Below are positions 46,801 to 56,538 of a stretch of DNA of 64,000 nt, piece by piece; positions within the stretch are counted from its first letter, which is position 1, and each line of letters opens with the position of its first letter. The notes under the pieces are model-generated. The model saw nothing but the letters and a program-made list of their open reading frames with translations, was not told where the DNA came from and did not search any database. The DNA comes from Mactra quadrangularis. Its lineage: Eukaryota; Mollusca; Bivalvia; Venerida; Mactridae. A program made the translations under genes and the position numbers. Where the stretch lies: assembly GCA_025267735.1 (NCBI GenBank), contig CM046301.1, positions 13,886,190 through 13,950,189 on the forward strand, read 5' to 3'.

Positions 46801-49800
46801 CTGGGCAGAAGTTCATAGCCAACAAATTATATGAGGTATGAAGAAAAATGAATCTCACTGGTACAGTATAGTTCTGCTATTGCTCCTTGGCTATGTAAAA
46901 TCATGTTATTATACCCCCGCTTCGAAGAAGAGGGGGGTATACTGTTTTACTCTTGTCCATCCGTCCGTTACAAAATTTCCGTCGCAGTTTTCTCAGCAAC
47001 TATAACATGCAGCAGCCTAATACTTTGCATATTGCTTCATCCCATAGTCCCATGTGGTGTAAAGCGATTTCATGCTCCTTGCTCATCTACTTCCTGTTTG
47101 TCGCATATTTTTAGATTTCGTTAAATGAAAGTTACATTATGATAGTCATATTTCTCACTGCGGGGGTATCACTAGTGAGCATTAGCTCACAGATTTACTT
47201 GTTTTTTAGGATTTTTAAGTCGTAATTGTTTAGTTTAAGAAGAAAAAATGTATATATATGAAATTTTAAGAAGAAAATTATCCCTATTTAAAGACTATTA
47301 GCCTATAAAGAACATTAATTTTGATGTTGCTAATAGTGGAACTTACGGTACTTCATGTAGTGAGACTAATATCGTAACATTGATTTACCTCTGTGAAGTT
47401 TAGTCCTGAAATATTTTCTGCAACCTTTTTAGTGTCTCAGTGTTGGTAGAGGTATTTGGTTAGTACTGGTTAAGAATTTCTCCTTAATATTTGGGTTACT
47501 TCCAATTAGACTGAAACTTTAGATTTAGATTTGTAGACAAGAACAGTGATAAACAATTCACAGAAACTTAAATTCATGTAAGGAAAGGGCAATTTTCAAA
47601 GAACCTGACCCCTTGCTAAGAAATACTTGGATTCTTCCCGAAGTTTGGATTTTTCGGAATCCTGGGACACTGATAGTGTTGAACAATCAGCATCTGACAA
47701 TCCAAAGCCTCTAAAACAATTATTTTCCGCAACACAGTTTTAAACTTTTTTTGTAGTCTCAACTATCAGAGCAGCTTGTTCATAGTTTTCAACTTTAATA
47801 TAAATATTTCTTATATAAAACTATCGAAATTGTATGGAAACGTTCTGGAAGCTCTCAAAGCAGTGTTCTGATAATGACAATTTTAGTACAATTTGGCTTA
47901 CAGCTCACTGCTGTAATAAGTGGTAAATTTATGTTATTTTGAATTAATTAATGACCTTAAAACTAATAAATAATTGTCATTGTTACAGAGTGTAAACCTA
48001 CCGTTACCTGTAGTAGAACCTACAACAGATCCTGGTTTGTCTAAACTAACAGTTCTTGTTGCTGCCGGACCTTATTCTACATCTGATAGTCTATCTTATG
48101 AACCTTTAACTGATCTCATGGAACAAATACAAAAAATGAGACCTGATGTTTGTATACTGGTAAGTCTTTATTGCATTCTGTCAGGGGTGTGGAGTTCCTA
48201 TGCCCTACTTGTCTAACTCATATATTTATTTGAGTGGACAAATTAGTATTTTCTTCACTCTCGTCCATGGAGCGACTTAGAATACAAAGATTAAAACATT
48301 GGACTGGTAATCATTGGATTGCCAGCTCTGTGTTGGTTCCAATCCTATCCAAATCATACCCTGTTGTTTCCTTCAGCAAGAAACTTTATCCTGCTAGCTT
48401 AGTGCTGGGGATCAGGAGGAGGACTCAAAAGTGATTAATCTAAGTTGTAAGAACTTGTTTCACAATCAAGCTAAAATAAATTAGTATAAATACCAAGAAT
48501 AAATTAGTATAAATACCAAGATTTTAGACTAATTCATGCAAATAAGTTGCTGTTTAATATTCAGCATGTCGTCTATGATTTATGCTTCAAAATGATAATT
48601 TTGTGTATATTGGTATTAGAAATTTGATTGCATGAAGTCTGAAAGGTGAGCTAAGTTTGAAGCAATCTCCGTAAACAGAGATCCTGTTCTACTCGCGTTG
48701 TCGTACTGGATCTCTACTTGGTCAATGCTAGGTCACGTTGAGATGAACTTTGTGTCGACCAATCAATGCGTAGCTTTCATCTAGACGAAAACACTATTAA
48801 TCACATTTTGATTTCGTAATTTCTATTTTTAGACCAAGGTTTGCATGCAAATTTAACAGCGGTATTATTCACAGTCTGCGATTGGGTGGCTCATTTCAAA
48901 TTGCGTGACGTAGACGATGTAAACAAGTTACGTATCATAACAATTTCGTCATGAATATTATGATGAGAAAAGGTCACCTGAACGTGACCTTTGTTTGGAA
49001 AAGGCCAGATCTAAATTAGCGAGTAGGCGAGCGGTAAAATTTTAGATCGGGTTTTAATCAGATTGAGTTTGAAGCAAAGATGAAATCTGTTTTATATGTT
49101 CAGGTTTAGGTTTACAAAAAGTTAGTCGCTGTTAGAGAATTATAATTGAGGCCACCAGTATTTGCTTTTTGGATGTTTAATATCATTAATATGGGGGTTT
49201 TTTTTCATGAAAGATGTATGAAATGTTTATCTTTTACAGATGGGACCATTTGTGGATTGTAAAAATACTGAAATTGAGGTATGAATAAATGTTCTGTAAT
49301 ATTTATGAATCTATCAGTCCGCTAGTAATATCTTAGTGAAATATTTTGAAAGCAACTCCTTATTCTAGGGTGTAATTTTTCAGGCACAATTTTTGGACTG
49401 AAAATCAACCCATTTCTCTCGATAAAAAGTATGTATTTGTCTCGTAATTTGTAACATATTCTACCATCCTTCAAATTTACAGTTTATTATTTCATTTTGC
49501 TTTTTCCATTGAAAATATTTCTCTGTTAGTGTATGTTGTCTAAAATAATGAAAGTGAAGCTAAAATATCCTCATAACTTTTGTGACTATTGCCTTTCTAA
49601 AAGGGCTATTCAGATAGTATTGCAATTGCAAGCTATGTAATGAATCAAATCCATACAAAATAAAGATATTGTAATTAATAAAAAAAATCCTTGCCATACT
49701 TTTAAAAATATTTTAATTGTGAGTGGCGTAAGGGTTTATATACCTTTACTTTAGTACTGTAAGTTCAGATTTGTGTTATTATTGTATTATAATCAACTAT

Positions 49801-52800
49801 CCACATTTTACAGAATGGTAAACTAACTGAGACCTATGAGACCATGTTTGAAGTTAAATTAAAAGAAATTGCTGACCTAACTGAAAAGTAAGTAATTTTG
49901 TACCCCAAAAAACTTGTTAATTGTTAAATTTAATATCAATGTTAATTTTCACAGGCCAAGGAAAATCCGACTAATAGTAGAATAATGCTGCTAGAGCTTC
50001 AGCTTTAAGGGCATCATCTGTTTCGAAACAAAAACTGACTAACAGCTTAATCGTGCCTTGTATTGATGCCTTTAATATCTTTAATAATCATCATACTCAA
50101 GATGTCATACAAAGCTGTATTGATATTAGGTCATGGAGGCTCATTCATATAGATATTTTATAGCAGCCATATTCAAAGGCATAAATTAAATTTAAAAGAA
50201 ATATATTTACAAACATTCAGAGTGCAAAATCACATGAGCTTTGACAATTTTAAGTCGCAAATATTTATTAGAGACGTAAAATGTCTCTATAATAGCACAG
50301 TAGGGTAAGTTGGTGAAAAAAATATAAAACAGTTCAAAACAAAACGGTTGTAAACAAAAATCATGATGTCATTTTTGCATGCAATGTCATGCAGCAGTCC
50401 GATTATGCATAAAATACCCTTTAGACCAGGCAGGAAAGGAATAATTAGTCATGTGACTGTCGAAAGCCCACAAATGCTAAAAATGTTGTTAATTTGTCAA
50501 CATGTTTATATTTCAGAATCAATGTACAGTTAATCATACTACCTTCATACAGAGATTTACATCATGACCCTATCTATCCTACACCTTCATATATATCTAA
50601 TACTAGAAAAGAATTTAAGGTAAATTACTATTTTGTTATATTTTGTTGAATTCACTGATTTAAATACACACTACAGTAATTCCTTACTGGTTAAGGAAAA
50701 CATTGATTATACCCCCGCTTCGAAGAAGAGGGGGGTATACTGTTTTACCCTTGTCCGTCCGTCCGTCCGTTACAAAATTTCCGTCGCAGTTTTCTCAGCA
50801 ACTATAACATGCAGCAGCCTAATACTTTGCATTTTGCTTCATCCCATAGTCCCATGTGGTGTAAAGTGATTTCATGCTCCTTGCTCATCTACTTCCTGTT
50901 TGTCGCATATTTTTAGATTTTTGCGGGGGTATCACTAGTGAGCATTAGCTCACAGATTTACTTGTTGTCTTTAATGTATCTTTGTACAGAGAATATTGAA
51001 CAAATGTCCAGTATTTAAATCACTGGGGTCTCTAAAATTGTCTCTTCATCCATTAGTGCAGCTGTCATCCGCTGGCAAATGTATGTGTTTAGTTCTTGCT
51101 AAAACAGTCCAGAGATTTATGTCTCTCTAAGGATAACAAGTAGAACGACAGACCACCCCTATATAACTGAAAAAACTTGTAGAAATGCCACATCAAGCAC
51201 CTTTACAATTTAAATCTTGAAATCTGGTAGAATTTCATAAGATTTAGGAATAGTGACATTTTCATGAATGTTTTTATGACACGCTTTTTTTAACTTAAAT
51301 TTCAATGTTTTATTTCAGCATGTACATTTTGCCTCAGATCCATGTACTCTTAAAATCAACAATATAGTGTTTGGTCTCACATCAACTGACGTACTATTTC
51401 ATATGGGAGCCGAGGAAATATCATAGTAAGTATAAAATCCATTCTTTATAGTTAACCACCTCTCAGTCCTTGTTATTTTTTGGTGCTAAAACAATTCACC
51501 TGCACCTATTGAGCAGTGCTGGGGAGCTGAAATGTCTCTTTTTCCCTTTCATTCCACACTGACCCTACAGTGAAGGGAGTGGGACATGCGGGTTACTAAT
51601 TACTGCTGTTTTAAATCAGAGATGCCAATTTCAAGTTGATCAGATGATTTCAATTATAGAGTATTTAACAATAATTTTTATTAAATAATTTCTATATGAG
51701 TAGAATGGACCATTCTTGATATCTTTCAGCTGTGTTATTTGCTGTTTATTTTCAATTTATATTTAATACTCTAAATTCAACCTTACTGCTTGTGTTACAC
51801 TTTAAAAGCATTAAGTTAAGCTATGATTCAAAATCTTTCGAAGTCATGAAATACTTTCAATGGCTGTTCTCACTACCTCTGTATGTAGGTTACTTGTCAG
51901 TCAATGGCTAAGATGTATACTTATTGCTGTTTAAAAGCTAAGGTTAAGATATTTAGACCTGTCAAATGACAGTTAGTATGGCCATATGGGAATTGTAAAC
52001 TAGTAGTCGACACTATACGGTTAAATTACACTATTACTACTATGAGTGGTTATTTACCCTCACTCATATGCCAAAATGGCTTCTGGCGAGCATTTACTAT
52101 ATATTAATGAGTTAAATTACACATATCATTCTACAATATTGTATACATTACAGTCCTCCTGGTAGTGGTGACAGACTTGGTAGACTCACTACTCATCTCA
52201 TTAATCAACATTGGTATGTATACTTCAATACAATCTGAATAAGAACCAATTTAAAAAATTCTCTCATGTACTCACTTATTTTACATCGGACAAGCTTGCA
52301 GTAAAAGATTCAAATAATGGATGAAATAAATAATACATTTGTTGGTGTTGTTGATGGAAAATGAAAACATTTGCCTGTGAGTTGTAATTTTTAACTCTGA
52401 ATCCTCTGCACATTTTCTGCACTTGACCTAGTTAATCACTCATTTCAATTTTTGTACAGAGGATTTTAATGAAGATCAAAACTCACTGATTCAATTGGCA
52501 TTTTTTGGGAAAAGGAAGGTAGAAGTCATTTTATGTGCTAATTAATGTTGTTCAATTATTTGTCTTGGAAGAGCCATATTCGAAATAAGGATATGAAAGT
52601 GGTTGTCCCAACAGATTATTTTAAGAGCATGCAACATGTATATCTTCTTTGTTGAAGTTTGGTTGCTCAAAAGAAATATTTTGGTTGCCCAAAGCACAGG
52701 GATTTGTCAAGTTACCTCCCTTTGATATTTCAAACATACCTTATATATACTTATATACAAGGGGTACAACTGCATTTACTTGACCACTTCATCTTGATTT

Positions 52801-55488
52801 ATTATTTTGAGAATCACAAAGATTTCTGATGCCCTAGCGGCGCTTTAACGGAATGATTAAATTGATTAAACATAACTCTTCGGGATACGAATATTAAATG
52901 TTTCATAGGGCAGACCATTAATACGATTAAAGTTTCAAAAACATAAAAAACAACACAAAAATCTCAACTCGGACAAGTTAGTGCACAGATGAAATCGACA
53001 TTTCTCGAGGAAAATCGCTTTATTTTCATATTTCAAAATGACATATTTACCCCAATCAATGAAAATATAACAGAAAAACAATATTATTGAATAAAAATGT
53101 AATAAATATAACTCTCAACCCAGAGAGAATCACTTGCGAGCCATAAAAAGCGAATTTAACAAACTCTATTTGATAATCAATGTTGTAACCGGTATCCTTA
53201 ATTTATTCAAGAAACTTGTAAGAAACTTTTTGATTGGTTAATTTTGTAAACGAAAATCGCCAAGACTTCCGACTAATTGACTGATACAAATTTGGAAGAT
53301 TTCGACTTTTTGATAGCATTTTGGTTGTCTCGTTTGAAAGTAGGAAAACCCCCGTACGGTTCGACGAATCAGAAATTGTTTAACTAATTAGATTATTATG
53401 TGAGTGACGTATTAGTGAAAATGGTTGTTAGAATAATTTTTTGAGGTTAAATCAGATAAAAAGTGTACATATATTCGTTTTGTTTCATGTCAGGTTATAA
53501 TTGGCACGATGTTTTGTATTTTTATAACTAGTGAAGCGAGAAACACAATATAACACGGAGTAAATCATGCTTGAAACGACGTAACATTGAAATTTGGTCA
53601 ATTTTCATTCTGTTCAACTGTGCACTAACTTGTCCGAGTTGAGATTTTTGGTCTGTTTTTTATGTTTTTGAAACTTTAATCGTATTAATGATCTGCCCTA
53701 TGAAACATTTAATATTCATAGCTCGAGGAGTTATGTTTAATCAATTTAATCGTGCGGTTAAAGTGCTACTAGGGTATCAGTATTTTTTGTGAGCCACAAA
53801 ATAAGAAATCTAGATGAATCGGTCTAGTAAACGCAGTTGTACCCCTTGTATATAAGTATATTAAAGGTATGTTGGAAAAATCAAAGGGAGGTAACTTGAC
53901 AAATCCCTGTGGCCCAAAGTTGGTTGTTCTGTGCAACTGGACACCCACTAATTTGGTAGACTGGAAGAGAGATGGGTAGAAATGTTGTTTCTGTTTACTG
54001 GTACATCATATGTTGTTGTAGATCATGTAACTATAGTCCCTGTATTGTATTATATTTCAGTTATTATCCATTGTACCCACCTAATGAAGAAATGTGTATA
54101 GATTATGAGAGATATCAGACTGCATGTATCATGCCATCAACACCACATATATTTATAACACCATCAGAATTTAAACAATTTGTTAAAGAGGTAAATATAC
54201 ATGTATTCAGTGATTTCTTGACTTTAATAAATTCAGGGTTTTAGAATTTTTAATTTCAGCCCAATTAAGATTTAAAATTTTGTAAATTTTTGTCCAGAAA
54301 CTGTTTTTTAAACATACATACAAAACTTTATTTTCAATACAAATTAAACAATTTAACTTAAATTGTATTGTATAAAATCTTGTCCAAATCCAGACCAAAA
54401 CTGTCTCCAGAACATATCAGGACATATAAGGTTTAGCAAATTTCCTGGCTTTAATAGTAAAAATAATTTATTGTAACAAATTCATGACATGAGGCATACA
54501 AACTGAATATCAGCGTAAGTAAATTGCCATATATCATGCACATCAAAACTGGGGATGATGCAAAAAATATCAATATCTTGTTAATGTTTCTCAGCAGTAT
54601 GCTGGGGGTGACTATTGGGGCTAAAAATACTATCACAGTAGTATTGCAATAGTATAGCAATAGTAAAAAAAACCAGGGTAGTTTTTTTTATTACAAAAAA
54701 CAACGAAAGAATCATTTTTTAAGTTTCATTCCCTGTTTCTTACAATCAGTTACCATTCATCATGAAGAATATAGAGCCAAACTGCTTTAAGAATTTCATC
54801 AGTCAACTGTTTACTTTAACAGTTTTCATATTATCATATGGAAGTATTGTTTCAGCCTGTTAGGTGTAGGATTAGTTATACTTTTGTTTTGAAGAAAACT
54901 ATAGCCAACAGTGGATAGTCAAAGAAACTATCGTGATACTTACGACATGAAAAAGTTCTATCGATCTATTGCTATTGGATAATTGCAAGGTAAATTATCA
55001 TGATACAGCGATAAGTCGACCTATAGTTAAACCACAACAGTATGCCGATAAGTCAATATTTGTACAATTGCCACTTGGGACTATGAATAAACTTTGGTTT
55101 CTTGTTTCCTTTGTGATTACCTTTAAAATATAGTGTAGGCTCTTTTAACAGTTACCCATCACTAAACTGTCTGCTCATCACTAAACTGTCTGCTATCAGT
55201 GAACTTGGACCATGTTTAATGTCTGATTATTTTATATTCCAATTTCTGTGATATGATTGGGAAAGGCAAGCATTAAACAGGCCCAAGTTTCTTATTAAAT
55301 AAATCCTACCTGTATTATCTTTTTCATTTTCCTTTCAGGATGTCAAAGGATGTTTTTGTATCAACCCTGGACGTCTAACAAAGGGTTTGACTGGTTCAAC
55401 ATTTGCTAAACTTCATATTCAAGTAAACAATCTTGGAAACAACCAGTCCATTAAAAAGAATATAACGGCACAGATTATTAGAATTTAG
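40827..55488 (+). CDS. POLA2: DNA polymerase alpha subunit B (primosome regulatory subunit), 602 residues, 15 exons
   Basis: Exons: 40827-40914, 41882-42006, 42506-42588, 43518-43581, 44464-44579, 45661-45851, 46528-46835, 47989-48159, 49240-49278, 49814-49887, 50517-50619, 51319-51425, 52154-52213, 54061-54190 and 55339-55488. They sum to 1809 bp, all introns are GT-AG and all phases agree. 602 residues fits the usual length of about 600. It is the non-catalytic B subunit that tethers the polymerase to primase and the replisome in the nucleus. The helical N-terminal domain is about 1-72; a linker at about 73-170 has Ser-Pro sites (RSPV, FSPS, FSPA) typical of cell-cycle phosphorylation; the OB fold is about 215-330; and the inactive phosphoesterase-fold domain about 335-602 has VAAGPY, ILMGPFVD, ILPSYRDLHHDPIYP, MGAEEIS, YYPLYPP and CINPGRLTKG motifs. 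It diverges from the TPR gene. Introns 5, 7, 11 and 13 carry mobile elements. Confidence 0.97.
41393..41745. repeat. Two direct repeats of about 110 bp in POLA2 intron 1
   Basis: 41393-41500 and 41631-41742 share CTGACTGG, TTGGTTCTCCCRGGTRGTA, AAGACACT, TTGCTAAAGRGTTAACCCAA and GGAAGTGACTA, and are separated by about 130 bases of unrelated sequence. Origin not recognised. Confidence 0.75.
42633..43010 (+). mobile_element. Two tandem tRNA-like SINE copies in POLA2 intron 3
   Basis: 42633-42765 and 42893-43010 both begin TGTAGCAG, run through GCACTTGTACTC, TAGCTTTTATGG and a B-box-like ATGGGTTTGAATCT or ATGGGTTCCAATCT. The copies are about 80 percent alike by eye and about 260 bases apart. Confidence 0.65.
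43645..43800. mobile_element. Short hAT-like MITE in POLA2 intron 4
   Basis: The left end TTAGGGCTCGACATAAAAGG and the right end TTAATGTAGAGCTTTAA are degraded inverted copies. The interior has GGTTGCCC, TTCGGGCTACTTGG and GGGCAACC words matching the copy at 22872-23031. Confidence 0.6.
44608..45245. mobile_element. Element with 12-bp inverted ends and three internal 145-bp repeats (POLA2 intron 5)
   Basis: The outer inverted words are AACCAGGTTTTC (44608) and GAAAACCTGGTT (ending 45215). Inside, three direct units start at 44687, 44832 and 44977 with TTTCCRCTCAATAACTTTAG and end GGTCAAGGTCACTGACACT, with a short fourth start at 45121. The units are nearly identical apart from single changes. 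No protein-coding function is supported. The superfamily is not resolved. Confidence 0.75.
45263..45419. mobile_element. 157-bp hAT-like MITE in POLA2 intron 5
   Basis: The ends GCAGGGCCAGCGAAATC and, on the minus strand, GCAGGGCTAGCGAAATC are inverted repeats. The flanks share ATGACT (TGATGACT and TATGACTT), close to but not an exact octamer. The interior repeats TTGTCCG. Confidence 0.7.
46908..47202. mobile_element. TATACCCCCGC repeat, copy 1 (POLA2 intron 7)
   Basis: Starts ATTATACCCCCGCTTCGAAG and ends GCGGGGGTATCACTAGTGAG plus CATTAGCTCACAGATTTAC. The terminal TATACCCCCGC is inverted at the right as GCGGGGGTAT. The interior has TCCGTCCG and TTTCCGTCGCAGTTTTCTC. It carries about 30 extra bases near its right end compared with copy 2. 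Confidence 0.85.
48283..48436 (+). mobile_element. tRNA-derived SINE in POLA2 intron 8
   Basis: A tRNA-like head with ACTGGTAATCATTGGATTG and a B-box-like GTTGGTTCCAATCCTATCC, then TCCTTCAGCAAGAAACTTTA and a short body. Degenerate. Confidence 0.55.
48666..49066. mobile_element. 401-bp insertion flanked by an 11-bp direct repeat (POLA2 intron 8)
   Basis: GTTTGAAGCAA occurs at 48655-48665 and again at 49067-49077, exactly flanking a segment with more CpG than the surrounding intron. It starts TCTCCGTAAACAGAGATCC and ends GGGTTTTAATCAGATTGA. It contains AGGTCACGTTGAG and AAGGTCACCTGAACGTGACC words. The length of the duplication suggests a LINE-mobilised (SINE-like) insertion, but no tRNA head is evident. 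Confidence 0.55.
50706..50966. mobile_element. TATACCCCCGC repeat, copy 2 (POLA2 intron 11)
   Basis: Nearly identical to copy 1 at 46908-47202 in the same orientation, with the same ends. It has three TCCG units rather than two and lacks about 30 bases before GCGGGGGTAT. Confidence 0.85.
52695..53911. mobile_element. 1.2-kb element with about 300-bp terminal inverted repeats and perfect 8-bp target duplication
   Basis: The left end CACAGGGATTTGTCAAGTTA and the reverse complement of the right end match over about 300 bases at roughly 85-90 percent by eye. The octamer GCCCAAAG flanks both sides exactly (52687-52694 and 53912-53919). The unique middle is about 600 bases, AT-rich and without a convincing open frame. 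An 8-bp duplication suggests the hAT or P superfamily. It sits in POLA2 intron 13 and accounts for most of that intron's length. The insertion interrupted a TTGGTTGCCC-type repeat. Confidence 0.9.
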
Positions 55489-55914
55489 ATTATTTATTGA
55501 AACTGTGACAGTTAAAGATGAGGACAATTTTTCAGTGAGCTAGTGTATTAGGGAGACGGCCCTTGTCTTGAGATGCCAATGCATTTAATAACTTACTTTT
55601 CTTTGCCCACATAACACAGGCCTGTGTTGTTTACTATAATTCCTGTGTTTATATGCTTTTTGGAAATTTCTCAGTTTACCCTTCAATTTGATGTTTGTGT
55701 TGAAGATTAGGAACTAATGGTCTATATTCACAAGATGAATTGGGAATTATAAGGAAAGTAGTTGTTATTACATTCTTTATATATCATTTATTTATTTGTC
55801 TAGAAAGAGAAATTAGTCTTAGTTGTTTACACAGTTGTGTATAACATCATTATATACCTTCTGTATATGTTTGATATATTGCTGTAATTTGTTATGTTAG
55901 TAATATCTGTGGAA

Positions 55915-55920
55915 AATAAA
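55915..55920 (+). promoter_or_regulatory. POLA2: Probable POLA2 poly(A) signal
   Basis: AATAAA in GGAAAATAAAGACG, 427 bases after the POLA2 stop, followed within 30 bases by TGT/T-rich sequence (GTAGTCCTTTTTCC, GTGTGTGTTTTG). Confidence 0.65.
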
Positions 55921-56496
55921 GACGATATATATTGTAGTCCTTTTTCCAAGTGTGTGTTTTGTACATTGTGTTTATTTTGAAAGCTTAAACATATGGCTTT
56001 TACAATCAAGTAAAAACAAACTAAAAAAGACTAAATTGAACTATATTGATGGTTCAGCGCAAAAATAGTCCAACTACATTTTAATAAAGATGTAGATTAG
56101 TTTCACCCAAACCCAAGGCAAAGAAGATATTTGCTTATTACTGTTCATATGTTAAGGTCCAAAGATCTAGTTTTTTCCTGGGACTAAGAGTAGGGCCTAT
56201 ACCTGTTATGTAACTAACCAATTGTGAAAAAAGGTCATAAAGCATTATAAATCACATTAAATTGCTGCATAGCTCCAAATTTGAAGCACAACATATGCAA
56301 AAATTAAGATCTTTCAAAAATTCCAGAACTTCTAGAATTGTATGACTTAAGCAGTTTGGCTTAAGGAAAGAATCCTACCTCATGTCCCAAAACTTTAGGA
56401 TCAGTCCTGAAAACATTCACCCATGGAATCTTGTCGGACATATTTTGAGAATTGCTTTGATTAAATATAAAACAAGAAAATAATGATTGGCAATAA

Positions 56497-56502
56497 TTTA
56501 TT
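56497..56502 (-). promoter_or_regulatory. MRPL48: Probable MRPL48 poly(A) signal
   Basis: AATAAA on the minus strand (TTTATT on plus), 37 bases beyond the stop codon of the minus-strand ribosomal protein gene. The two convergent genes therefore end about 0.6 kb apart without overlap. Confidence 0.6.
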
Positions 56503-56538
56503 GAACTATAAAGACTAAAATACATGTATAAATCTAAG

